A stretch of 64,000 nt of DNA from Candidatus Rhodoluna planktonica. GTDB taxonomy: Bacteria; Actinomycetota; Actinomycetes; Actinomycetales; Microbacteriaceae. Shown piece by piece: positions 19,246 to 29,470 of this stretch. The notes below the pieces were generated by a model. It had not been told where the DNA came from, searched no databases, and was given only the letters and a program-made list of their open reading frames with translations. Position 1 is the stretch's first letter; each line of letters opens with the position of its first letter. A program made the translations under genes and the position numbers. The stretch is taken from contig NZ_CP015208.1 of assembly GCF_001854225.1 (NCBI RefSeq), forward strand, positions 310,001 through 374,000, written 5' to 3'.

Positions 19246-20321
19246 TAGTTGATGCGTTCGCCTGACTCGATGTCGAATAAGTGAACGATTCCGCCCTCTG
19301 GCTGAAGCGATACCTTCTCACCAGCGTGTGGGTGGACTCGACCGTCAACACGGGCAACTACGTCTTGAGATGCACCGTGAATGCTGGTGTGGCCGTATAG
19401 GTAGCCATCGGCACCTAGCTCTTCAACAACATCGATGTCTACCTCGATGCCGGCACCCTTTGAAACAACCATGTTCTCTGGGCGAATACCCACGGTTACC
19501 TCTTTAGCCTTGGTCTTTGCCAAGACTTCGCGAGCAACTGGGATAACTGCCGAACCAAACTGAACTCCGCCGTCAACGATTGGCAACTGCAGCAAGTTCA
19601 TTGCTGGCGAACCGATGAAGCCGGCAACAAACACGTTCTTTGGCTTGTCATATAGCTCTTGAGGTGAGGCAACCTGCTGAAGAATGCCGTCTTTTAGAAC
19701 GACAACGCGGTCACCCATGGTCATAGCTTCGACCTGGTCGTGGGTTACGTAAACGGTGGTGACTCCTAGGCGTCGCTGCAGCGAGGCGATTTGGGTACGG
19801 GTCTGAACGCGAAGTTTCGCATCCAAGTTAGAAAGAGGCTCATCCATCAAGAAGACCTGAGGCTTGCGGACGATTGCTCGACCCATAGCAACACGCTGAC
19901 GCTGACCACCCGAAAGTGCCTTGGGCTTGCGTGAAAGGTATGGCTCTAGATCTAGAAGTTTTGCTGCCTCTAGAACGCGCTCGGCGCGCTCTTCTTTGCT
20001 AACGCCAGCAATCTTCAAGGCGAAGCCCATGTTTTCAGCAACGGTCATATGTGGGTACAGCGCATAGTTCTGGAAAACCATAGCGATGTCGCGGTCTTTT
20101 GGTGGCACGGTAGTAACGTCGCGGTCACCAATAAGAATTCGGCCTGAGTTGACTTCTTCAAGGCCCGCAAGCATGCGAAGAGATGTTGATTTTCCACAGC
20201 CAGAAGGGCCGACAAGAACCAAGAATTCGCCATCAGCGATGTCTAGGTTTAGCGCGTCTACCGCTGCGCGGGTACCGCCTGGGTACATTCGTGTTGCGTT
20301 GTCAAATGTTACTGTTGCCAT
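19245..20321 (-). CDS. msiK: sugar ABC transporter ATP-binding protein (MsiK/UgpC type)
   Basis: A 358-residue ATPase of the CUT1 family. Walker A GPSGCGKST (38-46), Q-loop 'MVFQNYALYPHMTVAENMGF', signature LSGGQRQRVAMGRA, Walker B 'VFLMDEPLSNLD', and a C-terminal TOBE regulatory domain from about 235. No permease or binding protein is adjacent, so, like MsiK, it is probably shared by several sugar transporters encoded elsewhere. The ATG follows GAAGGAAAA. The symbol is by analogy. Confidence 0.88.
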   Translation of the reverse strand: MATVTFDNATRMYPGGTRAAVDALNLDIADGEFLVLVGPSGCGKSTSLRMLAGLEEVNSGRILIGDRDVTTVPPKDRDIAMVFQNYALYPHMTVAENMGFALKIAGVSKEERAERVLEAAKLLDLEPYLSRKPKALSGGQRQRVAMGRAIVRKPQVFLMDEPLSNLDAKLRVQTRTQIASLQRRLGVTTVYVTHDQVEAMTMGDRVVVLKDGILQQVASPQELYDKPKNVFVAGFIGSPAMNLLQLPIVDGGVQFGSAVIPVAREVLAKTKAKEVTVGIRPENMVVSKGAGIEVDIDVVEELGADGYLYGHTSIHGASQDVVARVDGRVHPHAGEKVSLQPEGGIVHLFDIESGERIN

Positions 20322-20488
20322 TTTTTATTTTCCTTCACCGGCAGGTACGTGCCGGACGATCCGTAGTGATGGGTGCACAGCAGCGGCGCTGCCGAACGCT
20401 CTCATTATGGCATTTGAAAACCCTCGTTTAGACTGAATGTTCTGGACCGTCACCAAAATGTGATTCACCCCTAGGTATTGGAGCCTGA

Positions 20489-21349
20489 ATGACCCCGAAC
20501 CAGCACAAACAGACTCGCTCACAGCAACGTGAAGAGGCTCGCGCCAAGGCTAAGGCGTTGAGAGAACAGCACAAAAAAACCGAGCGTCGTAAGCGAGTAA
20601 TTATCCAGAGCAGCGTGACCGTTCTGGCACTTGCGGTCATCGGCGGAATTGTGGCAGCGCTCGTTTCAGGTGCGAACCAAGAGACGGTCGAGCCGAAAAA
20701 CTTTAGCTTCAGCGACGGCATCAAGATCGGTGCAGGTTTGCAGGCATTTACCGAAACCAATACTCCAGAGCCAAGCGCGACTCCAGACGGTGGTTTTGCC
20801 ACGGTTCCGAACATCAAGATTTTCGTCGATTACCAGTGCCCGATTTGCCAGGCCTTCGAGGTGCCAAACCAGTCTCAAATTAAGAGCTGGGTTGAAACCG
20901 GCGCTGCAACCGTAGAGATTCACCCAATTTCTTTCTTGGATGGCCGCGGGTCACCGAATCAGTACTCTTCGCGGGCGGCTAACGCGGCAATCTGTGTTGC
21001 CGAGTACTCACCAAACAACTTCTTTGATTTCAACTCAGCACTGTTTGAAAACCAACCTGAAGAGGGGACACCTGGCCCCGAAAATGCAGCTCTAATCGAA
21101 ACTGCCAAATCGGTGGGCGTAACCAATGAGACCGAAATCGCAGATTGCATTAACGAAAAGCGATTCGGTGGTTGGCTATCAGATGCCACCGATAGAGCGC
21201 TATCAACGCCGGTTGAAGGCACTGACATCATCATCCAGGGAACTCCGGCAATCATCGTGAACGGCGAGCAGTACACCTGGACCACCGGTGACGAGTTGGT
21301 TAGCCCAGCGCGATTTGCTCAGTGGCTTCAGCAGGTGGCAGCTAAATAG
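20489..21349 (+). CDS. membrane-anchored DsbA-family thioredoxin-like protein
   Basis: A 286-residue protein: cytosolic Gln/Lys/Arg-rich N-terminus (1-37), a membrane helix at about 38-60, then an extracellular thioredoxin-fold domain. The redox motif is CPIC at 117-120 ('VDYQCPICQAFE'), followed by an inserted helical domain and the cis-Pro loop 'IQGTPAIIVNG'. It likely oxidises or isomerises disulfides of exported proteins. The ATG follows GGAG by 5 nt. Monocistronic, with tRNA-Thr downstream. Confidence 0.9.
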   Translation: MTPNQHKQTRSQQREEARAKAKALREQHKKTERRKRVIIQSSVTVLALAVIGGIVAALVSGANQETVEPKNFSFSDGIKIGAGLQAFTETNTPEPSATPDGGFATVPNIKIFVDYQCPICQAFEVPNQSQIKSWVETGAATVEIHPISFLDGRGSPNQYSSRAANAAICVAEYSPNNFFDFNSALFENQPEEGTPGPENAALIETAKSVGVTNETEIADCINEKRFGGWLSDATDRALSTPVEGTDIIIQGTPAIIVNGEQYTWTTGDELVSPARFAQWLQQVAAK

Positions 21350-21427
21350 ATTTTCCAAATGTCCGGTCATTCTGGTGACCGAGTCAATCTCTAGCGGTAT
21401 TCTAGAGAGGTTGCCGTTGGGCAACAT

Positions 21428-21500
21428 GCCTCCTTGGCGCAATTGGTAGCGCACCGCACTTGTAATGCGGGGGTTAGCGGTTCGAGTCCGCTAGGGGGCT
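21428..21500 (+). tRNA. tRNA-Thr (anticodon TGT)
   Basis: A 73-nt cloverleaf. Acceptor GCCTCCT/AGGGGGC, anticodon stem CCGCA/TGCGG with loop CTTGTAA giving anticodon TGT, and T-arm AGCGG-TTCGAGT-CCGCT. CCA is not encoded. Confidence 0.96.
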
Positions 21501-21524
21501 CTGTAGTTTGATTTCCGAGGGTCG

Positions 21525-22019
21525 CTAGCGTATCTCGGTGGTGGCGTTCAGCTGCTGCGTTGTTGCATTCCCTAAAACATCTCTAAGGGTCGCTTCCCAA
21601 GCGCAAACCCCTCGCTTACTGTTTTTTGGAATAAGCGCTGATCCTTCAAAATTCACGTCGCGAATGTTTCCAGCCCAGCGACCTTCCCATTTAAACGAAC
21701 CTGGATGTTCACCAAAGCTCACTTTGTATTTATCGGCGCCGGAAAGCGCAACGTGATACATCAGGATGGTTTGCCCGTCACGTTTGCAGGTGATTTCAGT
21801 AAACCCAGCTCCTCGGTCATCTGTTATTTGACCGGTGAAGGCAAATTTCCGGGTGGTGTCGTCGTTTTCATCGATGACAAAGTTTTGCGGTTTCATCTCG
21901 AACGAGACCAACCGTGGGGCTTCGCTGTCGGCTGTGTAAACGAAGTAGCCAGCAATAGAAAGGACGATTCCGGTGCCCCAGACCAACATGGTTTTTTTCG
22001 TTGGAACTGGAAATTTCAC
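21525..22019 (-). CDS. membrane-anchored secreted protein, unknown function
   Basis: 164 residues. A basic N-terminus (KFPVPTKK) is followed by one hydrophobic segment at about 11-28, an uncleaved anchor or signal peptide, then a beta-rich domain with two cysteines (ITCKRDG, RGVCAWEA) that could form an extracytoplasmic disulfide. The pattern 'APRLVSFEMKP' followed by 'DDRGAG' resembles immunoglobulin-like surface domains, but I do not recognise a family. GTG start at 22019. It lies 8 nt after msrB on the same strand, so probably co-transcribed; a shared envelope or oxidative-stress role is only a guess. Confidence 0.7.
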   Translation of the reverse strand: MKFPVPTKKTMLVWGTGIVLSIAGYFVYTADSEAPRLVSFEMKPQNFVIDENDDTTRKFAFTGQITDDRGAGFTEITCKRDGQTILMYHVALSGADKYKVSFGEHPGSFKWEGRWAGNIRDVNFEGSALIPKNSKRGVCAWEATLRDVLGNATTQQLNATTEIR

Positions 22020-22027
22020 TTTGCCTC

Positions 22028-22432
22028 TTACTTATTGATTTCGCTAAAAGTGATGCTAACTGAATTTATGCAGTATCGGTCACCGGTGGGAGTTTGAGGG
22101 GCATCATCGAATACGTGACCCAGATGCGAACCACAGTTTTTGCAGCGCACTTCAGTGCGAATCATTCCATGCGAAAAATCTGACAGCAGCTCTACCGCAT
22201 CGGTTGACTTGGGTTCATAGAAACTTGGCCAGCCGCAGTGGGACTCAAATTTTGTTTCACTTCGAAAAAGTTCTTGCCCGCAGCCGCGACAAGAAAAAAT
22301 CCCAAATCGATTCTCGTTAAGTAGCTCGCCCGAATAGGCAGGCTCTGTACCTGCCTTACGCAATACGTAGTACTCAAATTCGCTGAGTTCACTTTGCCAC
22401 TCAGATTCAGTTTTTTCTACCGGGTAGTTCAC
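22028..22432 (-). CDS. msrB: peptide-methionine (R)-S-oxide reductase MsrB
   Basis: 134 residues, complete. Reduces methionine-R-sulfoxide in proteins. Zinc cysteines 48/51 (CRGC) and 97/100 (CKNC), the 'CGWPSFYEP' substrate loop, 'GSHLGHVFDD' and the catalytic Cys121 in RYCINS are all present. The GTG start at 22432 follows GGAG. Confidence 0.97.
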   Translation of the reverse strand: MNYPVEKTESEWQSELSEFEYYVLRKAGTEPAYSGELLNENRFGIFSCRGCGQELFRSETKFESHCGWPSFYEPKSTDAVELLSDFSHGMIRTEVRCKNCGSHLGHVFDDAPQTPTGDRYCINSVSITFSEINK

Positions 22433-22481
22433 AGCATCTCCAGCCTAGACTTATGGGGTTGCAATTAATTAAGCAGGATTG

Positions 22482-23000
22482 ATGTCAAAAAAGTTCCAGC
22501 CCGATGAATTTGATGCGGTGGTCGAGCACGGTGGCCGACACCGCGAGGCTCGCACGGCAAAACATCGCATTTTTGAATGGCTAAGAATTTTTGTTGCCGC
22601 TGCAGTTGTCGCCTCGATTGGCTATGTCGGACTCAAAATCGCTGATAACAATGTGATTTTTACCGAATCTCTAAATTTTGGATCTTCGCAAAACGAAGCA
22701 CAGTTAAAGGTCACCGTACTAGATGGCTCCAACATCGAAGGGGCGGTCTCGGTCGCTGGCGAATCGCTCATCAAATCGGGGTACGCCCTCGGTGATGTCA
22801 GTGAACTAGTTGATCTAGATAAAAACCAGGTTGACATCGCCACCACCGTTGTGATTGCTCTTACCCAAGACGATTTGGCCGAGGCTGCGAAGATAGCCAA
22901 AATCTTGGGACCAGAGGTGCAGGTTGTTCTTTCTAGCGAATATCCTGGGCCCATAACGGTGCTGTTGGGTGCCGACTACCAGATCCCAGAAACCGAATAG
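22482..23000 (+). CDS. LytR_C-domain membrane protein
   Basis: A 172-residue protein: cytosolic N-terminus with His/Arg-rich stretch, membrane helix at about 31-51, then a LytR/CpsA C-terminal (LytR_C) domain from about 70 ('LKVTVLDGSNIEGAVSVAGE'). This domain often accompanies wall-polymer attachment enzymes, but here it stands without the catalytic LCP domain. The ATG at 22482 follows AGGA by 5 nt. Divergent from msrB. Confidence 0.82.
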   Translation: MSKKFQPDEFDAVVEHGGRHREARTAKHRIFEWLRIFVAAAVVASIGYVGLKIADNNVIFTESLNFGSSQNEAQLKVTVLDGSNIEGAVSVAGESLIKSGYALGDVSELVDLDKNQVDIATTVVIALTQDDLAEAAKIAKILGPEVQVVLSSEYPGPITVLLGADYQIPETE

Positions 23001-23162
23001 TTATAACCATTCGGTAAAAAATAGCCCAAACGCTAGGTCATTTGGTCTTTAACCGATAAGTTTGGCCTTGGTCGTAGCACTACCTGTAGCTTGAGCTGTT
23101 TGTATTCGCGACTCGGTTCGAAGAAGAATCTCGAGCCGCTAATTTAGCAACAGGAGCAACAC
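23001..23162 (+). promoter_or_regulatory. cspA promoter and long 5' leader region
   Basis: 162 nt without a gene. It probably holds the promoter and a cold-shock-type leader of the next gene. A hairpin-forming segment 'CTCGGTTCG...CTCGAGCCG' lies near 23112-23137, and AGGAG sits 8 nt before the ATG. I cannot place the promoter boxes with confidence. Confidence 0.35.
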
Positions 23163-23366
23163 ATGGCACAGGGAACCGTAAAGTGGTTCAACTCTGAAAA
23201 GGGTTTTGGTTTCATCACTCAGGATGGCGGAGCAGACGTATTCGTCCACTTCTCAGCAATCCAGACCGATGGTTACCGCGAACTTAAAGAGAACCAGCGA
23301 GTCGAGTTTGAAGTCAAGACTGGCGACAAGGGACCACAGGCGGATTCAGTCGTAGTAATCGGCTAA
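23163..23366 (+). CDS. cspA: cold-shock protein CspA family
   Basis: 67-residue single cold-shock domain. RNP1 is KGFGFI and RNP2 is VFVHFSAI, the nucleic-acid-binding motifs. An RNA chaperone that melts secondary structure. Monocistronic with a strong terminator. Named by family; the genome has at least one more (31.5 kb). Confidence 0.97.
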   Translation: MAQGTVKWFNSEKGFGFITQDGGADVFVHFSAIQTDGYRELKENQRVEFEVKTGDKGPQADSVVVIG

Positions 23367-23381
23367 TTTTCCAGAGTTTCT

Positions 23382-23412
23382 AAGGGCTTCCGAATTTCGG
23401 AGGCCCTTTTCT
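23382..23412 (+). terminator. rho-independent terminator after cspA
   Basis: Stem AAGGGCTTCCGA / TCGGAGGCCCTT with one G-U pair, small loop and TTTTC tail. Confidence 0.9.
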
Positions 23413-23427
23413 CATACATAGAACCTA

Positions 23428-23454
23428 TTTGCACTCTGGCCCTGAGAGTGCTAA
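23428..23454 (+). promoter_or_regulatory. upstream CIRCE element (HrcA operator)
   Basis: TTTGCACTC-N9-GAGTGCTAA, one mismatch to the CIRCE consensus. It overlaps the predicted -35 TTGCAC (23429-23434) and the start of the -10 TAAAAA (23452-23457), spaced by 17 nt, so HrcA binding would block RNA polymerase. Confidence 0.85.
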
Positions 23455-23461
23455 AAATGTA

Positions 23462-23488
23462 TTAGCACTCAAACTAAGTGAGTGCTAA
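23462..23488 (+). promoter_or_regulatory. downstream CIRCE element (HrcA operator)
   Basis: TTAGCACTC-AAACTAAGT-GAGTGCTAA, a perfect match to the CIRCE consensus, in the groEL leader 28 nt before the start codon. Confidence 0.95.
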
Positions 23489-25138
<1,650 letters not shown>

Positions 25139-25150
25139 AGTCGAATTACA

Positions 25151-25188
25151 AAAAAAGGGTGACCCGAAAGCGGGTCACCCTTTTTTAT
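25151..25188 (+). terminator. rho-independent terminator after groEL
   Basis: A perfect 16-bp stem AAAAAAGGGTGACCCG/CGGGTCACCCTTTTTT with an AAAG loop. Confidence 0.96.
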
Positions 25189-25232
25189 GCTTCAAATCTA
25201 AGTTGATTGCTTGTCGCATTGACGTCGTCGCT

Positions 25233-25520
25233 TTAGATAAATAAGCGCTGGTTGCTCATCTCGATTTCGGCATACTGATTTGCCGCCATCGAGAGTGCCG
25301 CAGAAATTTCGGCCAATTGATTTTCTACAGTTGCACTGGTTTGTCTCCAGCGAGCTGCAAGCTCTTGAAAACTTGATGCCGCAGCGCCTGTCCAGCTGGA
25401 TTGCAAGGCAGAAAGCTGGCTCAACAGCACATCGTGGTCGGCGACAACCTTTGCCAAAGTTTGGTTTATGGCTGCTGTGGCGGCGACAACCTGATCTGAA
25501 TCAACACTGAAATGGGTCAT
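25233..25520 (-). CDS. WXG100-family (ESAT-6-like) protein
   Basis: 95 residues forming a helical hairpin. The WXG motif is Trp43-Thr-Gly45 ('LQSSWTGAAASSFQ') between two long helices. Such proteins are substrates or partners of ESX/type VII secretion; here there is no EccC or other ESX gene nearby, so its export and role are unclear. The ATG is preceded by TATTCT at 6 nt as well as a weak GAGG. Confidence 0.88.
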   Translation of the reverse strand: MTHFSVDSDQVVAATAAINQTLAKVVADHDVLLSQLSALQSSWTGAAASSFQELAARWRQTSATVENQLAEISAALSMAANQYAEIEMSNQRLFI

Positions 25521-25586
25521 GCCTCAAGAATAAATAGATCGATTACGGCTCGGTTTGGCAGTCGGCCAAGTTGTTAGTAACAGTTG

Positions 25587-27065
25587 CTAGTTTTTGAACT
25601 GTGGAATTTCAATCTGGAAAGTCGCACCGCCACCGCTGGTCTCAATTGCCCGAATTGAACCATCGTGACGCTTGATGATTGAGCTGGCAATCGCTAGACC
25701 CAGGCCGGAGCCTCCAGTCTCGCTATTGCGTGAATTGTCGATTCGGTAAAAACGTTCAAAGACTTTCTCACGAAGCTGCTCGGGTATGCCCTCGCCGTGA
25801 TCACGCACCTCGATGATGGTTTTGTCATCTCGCTGACCAATCGCAATTTCAATTTGATCATCGGGATTAGAGAATCGGCTGGCATTGGCGAGCAGGTTCG
25901 TGAGCACCTGGTGTAGGCCGTTGCGATTACCTAAAACTGGGATAGTCGTTTCACCGGTCAGCTCTTTACCGGCTAAGTCGGTAACAAGAATTTTTCGTCC
26001 GCTGTCAGCTACTGAGGCATCGCGGGCGGCATTGGTTGCAAGTTCAACTAATTCAAGTTTTGTTTTTTCTAGCGGGGTGCTCTCATCTTCTCTAGCTAAC
26101 GTCAGCAGGCTTTCAACCAAACCCGACATGCGGATCGCTTCGCTTTCGATTCTCGACATCGCTTCACCGATTTGCTCAGGGGTCTTCAGCGCTCCCATGC
26201 GGTAGAGCTCGGCATAACCGCGAAGCGAAACCAGTGGAGTTCGAAGTTCATGGCTAGCATCGGCCACAAAGCGCCGCATCTGGTCAAGTGTCTGATTTCT
26301 TGACTTCAGGGCAGATTCGATTCCATCAAGCATCGAGTTCAGTGATCGATTTAGCCGCGATATTTCAGTTTTACCCTGGTTTGTTATCAAACGCTTTGAA
26401 ATGTCACCTGACGCAACTGAAGCTGCGGTTCGTTCAACTTCGCGCAAAGGCCGCAACGCAGAGGTAATGGTTAGCCAAATACTTAGGCCGCTAAATGTCA
26501 GTAGAAGAATTCCAAAACCAGCACCGATGACCGCATACTGCCCGATAATCGCGGTGTTTCCGCCGGTTGGCAAGGCTACGATGATTGAACCTGGCAGGTC
26601 TGTCAGCGGCATGGCCACCATGCGCCAACCGCCAGCTCCACCTTCATCGGTAATTTTTCCTTGTGAATTAACTTCAAAGGGGGTTCCCTCGGTAGAGATC
26701 ACCACTGCGTAGTTGAAGTTTTGTAAGTTAGGCACAGCCTGAATTTTTTGTGCTGAAGAAACCAGACCGATCAGAAGGTTTCCGTTGACGTCCAGGTAGG
26801 CGATGTAATAGTCCGAGGGCAAGCTTGGCAATTCAAGTTGGTGTGTAGCAAGCCGATCTTCCAGAGTTATGGGATTCTCTTCGCGAAGCGCTGTTGCCGA
26901 GGCAGTAAGCATGGTGTCAAGGTTTGCCTGCAGATAGGTGCGAAGCAGTGCAATCGTGCCGATACTTGAAACCGTTAAGAGCAAACCGATTAGTGCCATG
27001 GACATCGCGGTCAGCTTGGTGCGCAGCGATATGCGCTCCCATGCTGCCCCGAATTTTGATTGCAT
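25587..27065 (-). CDS. two-component sensor histidine kinase
   Basis: 492 residues. Two membrane helices (17-42 and 172-200) flank an extracellular sensor domain of about 130 residues; a HAMP domain follows at about 200-255, then the H-box DASHELRTPLVSLRGY with His272, the N-box 'NLLANASRFS', G1 'DHGEGI' and G2 'GSGLGLAI'. Similar to the TcrY/PrrB/MprB group. The partner regulator gene lies 11 nt upstream. Signal unknown. Confidence 0.92.
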   Translation of the reverse strand: MQSKFGAAWERISLRTKLTAMSMALIGLLLTVSSIGTIALLRTYLQANLDTMLTASATALREENPITLEDRLATHQLELPSLPSDYYIAYLDVNGNLLIGLVSSAQKIQAVPNLQNFNYAVVISTEGTPFEVNSQGKITDEGGAGGWRMVAMPLTDLPGSIIVALPTGGNTAIIGQYAVIGAGFGILLLTFSGLSIWLTITSALRPLREVERTAASVASGDISKRLITNQGKTEISRLNRSLNSMLDGIESALKSRNQTLDQMRRFVADASHELRTPLVSLRGYAELYRMGALKTPEQIGEAMSRIESEAIRMSGLVESLLTLAREDESTPLEKTKLELVELATNAARDASVADSGRKILVTDLAGKELTGETTIPVLGNRNGLHQVLTNLLANASRFSNPDDQIEIAIGQRDDKTIIEVRDHGEGIPEQLREKVFERFYRIDNSRNSETGGSGLGLAIASSIIKRHDGSIRAIETSGGGATFQIEIPQFKN

Positions 27066-27076
27066 TTAGTTTTCTT

Positions 27077-27775
27077 TTACTTCGCTACCTTGGCTGATTT
27101 ATAAATGTAGCCCACACCACGTTTGGTTTGAATCAAAGGTTCGGTGGTTAGCGGGTCCAGTTTCTTACGCAGGTAAGAAACGTAGGACTCAACAATTCCC
27201 ATTTCGCCATTGAAGTCATATTCCCAGACGTGATCGAGAATCTGTGCCTTAGTCAAAACTCGATTTGCGTTCGCCATCAGAAAGCGCAGCAGTTTGTATT
27301 CGGTTGGGCTCAGCTCAACCACTGTGTCGTTGACGGTAACCTCATGGGCATCCTGGTTGATTGAAATCTCGCCCACGGTAAGCACCGACTCTTCGACTTC
27401 GCCGCTCTTGGTTCGGCGCAAAATTGCGTGAATTCGAGCAACAACTTCATCCAAGCTGAATGGTTTGGTCATGTAATCGTCACCGCCGACAGTTAGCCCG
27501 GTTACTTTATCTTGGGTTTCATCGCGCGCGGTTAGAAAGAGTACGGGGGCGTTGATGTTCATGGAACGTAGTTTTTTTGTCACACTGAAGCCGTTCATAT
27601 CTGGCAGCATCACATCGAGGAGGATGATGTCAGGCTCGCCTTTTTCGGCGGCGTAAATTGCCTCGGCGCCGTTTTTAACAGCGTGCACAGAGAAGCCGGC
27701 AAATCTAAGGCTTGTAGAAAGCAAATCGCGGATGTTTGGTTCATCGTCGACGATCAGTACTTTGATGTTTTCCAT
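27077..27775 (-). CDS. OmpR-family response regulator
   Basis: 232 residues. Receiver with Asp10-Asp11, phospho-acceptor Asp54 (ILLDVMLPDM), Thr82 and Lys104; C-terminal winged helix (about 135-228) with 'WEYDFNGEMGIVESYVSYLR'. TcrX/MprA/PrrA-like. Precedes and is coupled to the kinase gene; targets unknown. Confidence 0.93.
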   Translation of the reverse strand: MENIKVLIVDDEPNIRDLLSTSLRFAGFSVHAVKNGAEAIYAAEKGEPDIILLDVMLPDMNGFSVTKKLRSMNINAPVLFLTARDETQDKVTGLTVGGDDYMTKPFSLDEVVARIHAILRRTKSGEVEESVLTVGEISINQDAHEVTVNDTVVELSPTEYKLLRFLMANANRVLTKAQILDHVWEYDFNGEMGIVESYVSYLRKKLDPLTTEPLIQTKRGVGYIYKSAKVAK

Positions 27776-27821
27776 GCCTTGAGTTTCTTACGGTTTCCTG
27801 AAAGAAAACTGTGAGTCGCCT

Positions 27822-29456
27822 TTACAGGCTTTGTGAATCAAGAATTTCGTAACTGTAGCCCTGTTCAGCCAAAAATCGCTGACGATTTTGGGCAAAATCT
27901 TGATCAACTGTGTCGCGCGAAATCAACGTGTAGAAACTTGCCGAGCGTCCATCTTGCTTCGGGCGCAGCAGTCGACCCAAACGCTGCGCTTCTTCTTGAC
28001 GGCTACCAAATGAGCCCGAAATTTGGATTGCAACTGAGGCCTCTGGCAGGTCCACTGAAAAGTTGGCAACTTTAGAAACCACCAGGGTCGAAATTTCTCC
28101 GGTTCGAAACTTTTCAAACAGTTCTTCGCGAACCGGCACTGGAGTTTCGCCGGTGATTTTTTCGATGTGAAGTGTTTCTGCGACTTCATCAATTTGGTCT
28201 AAATACTGCCCGATAATTAGCGTCGGTTCGCCCTGATGTTTAGCGAGAATTTTCTGGATGACCGGCAGTTTTGCATTGCAGGTCGCCGCGATTCGATATC
28301 GGTCATCTTGGTCAGAAATTGCGTAATTTAGGCGCTGCTCGTCTTCCATGTCGACGCGCACTTCGAAACAAGCTGCCGGAGCGATGTAACCCTGTTCTTC
28401 GATTTCTTTCCATGGTGCGTCGTATCGCTTCGGTCCGATAAGAGAAAAGACATCGCCTTCTTTGCCGTCTTCTCGAACTAGAGTTGCGGTTAGTCCCAGG
28501 CGGCGACGAGCTTGCAAGTCCGCAGTCATCTTAAAGATCGGTGCAGGAAGCAAATGAACCTCGTCGTAAACGATGAGTCCCCAGTCGTTGGCATTCAAGA
28601 CATCGAGGTGGGCATATTCGCCACGGCGTTTGGTCGTCAGAATTTGATAGGTGGCGATGGTGACCGGTTTGATCTCTTTAGCTGCGCCAGAGTACTCGCC
28701 AATTTCATCCTCGGTTAGAGTTGTGCGCTTGATCAGCTCACTTTTCCACTGGCGAGCTGAAACAGTATTGGTCACCAAAATTAGAGTGTTGGTTTTCGCA
28801 ACAGACATCGCTGCCGCACCAACAATTGTTTTTCCAGCGCCGCAGGGTAAAACCACTACTCCGGAACCGCCAGCCCAGAACTTCTCCACAGCCTGCGATT
28901 GGTATTCGCGAATCTTCCAGTTGCCTTCGTCCAACCCAATTTCATGGGGAGTTCCGGCGGCAAATCCGGCAAGGTCCTCTGCGGGCCAACCAAGTTTGAG
29001 TAGTTCTTGCTTTACCTGCCCGCGAGCCCAGTCTTGAATTGCGATAGTGGTGTCAGAAAGTTGCTCACCTAGCAATTCATTTACTTTTCGGTGTTTGATC
29101 ACTTCGAGCAAGATGGCCTGCGAATCACAGCTGAGCACCAATTTGCCTTCTAAATCGCGGGTAATTTTCAGCCGACCGTAGCGACCCATGGTTTCGGTGA
29201 TGTCAGTGCGAACCGAAGTAGGAATTGGAAATTTCGCGTAGCGATCAAGGATGTCTAAAACAAAGTCAGCATCGTGTCCGGCCGCGCGCGCATTCCACAG
29301 GCCCAACTTTGTAATTCGGTAAGTGTGGATGTGCTCGGGGGCCCGCTCAAGTTCAGCAAAAATTGCCAAATCATGACGGGCGTCAGCAGCTTGAGGGTGG
29401 GCGGTTTCTAAAAGCGCAGTCTTGTCGCTTTGAACAATCAGTGGCCCAGTAGTCAT
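27822..29456 (-). CDS. DNA repair helicase XPB (bacterial)
   Basis: 544-residue SF2 helicase of the bacterial XPB/Rad25 type. N-terminal damage-recognition-like region (1-170), then Walker A PCGAGKT (Lys209), DEVH box at 298-301, motif III GLTATLVRE, and motif VI 'QRLGRLLRPKQDGR'. In actinobacteria XPB is a 3'-5' helicase; its repair role is not settled. The gene for a helicase-associated partner ends 14 nt upstream, forming an operon. Confidence 0.94.
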   Translation of the reverse strand: MTTGPLIVQSDKTALLETAHPQAADARHDLAIFAELERAPEHIHTYRITKLGLWNARAAGHDADFVLDILDRYAKFPIPTSVRTDITETMGRYGRLKITRDLEGKLVLSCDSQAILLEVIKHRKVNELLGEQLSDTTIAIQDWARGQVKQELLKLGWPAEDLAGFAAGTPHEIGLDEGNWKIREYQSQAVEKFWAGGSGVVVLPCGAGKTIVGAAAMSVAKTNTLILVTNTVSARQWKSELIKRTTLTEDEIGEYSGAAKEIKPVTIATYQILTTKRRGEYAHLDVLNANDWGLIVYDEVHLLPAPIFKMTADLQARRRLGLTATLVREDGKEGDVFSLIGPKRYDAPWKEIEEQGYIAPAACFEVRVDMEDEQRLNYAISDQDDRYRIAATCNAKLPVIQKILAKHQGEPTLIIGQYLDQIDEVAETLHIEKITGETPVPVREELFEKFRTGEISTLVVSKVANFSVDLPEASVAIQISGSFGSRQEEAQRLGRLLRPKQDGRSASFYTLISRDTVDQDFAQNRQRFLAEQGYSYEILDSQSL

Positions 29457-29470
29457 CCTTTTAGCCTAAC

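Noticed and set aside
21364-21379. GGTCA...TGACC hairpin after the DsbA-like gene as a terminator
   Set aside because: Stem of only 5 bp and no T-run follows.
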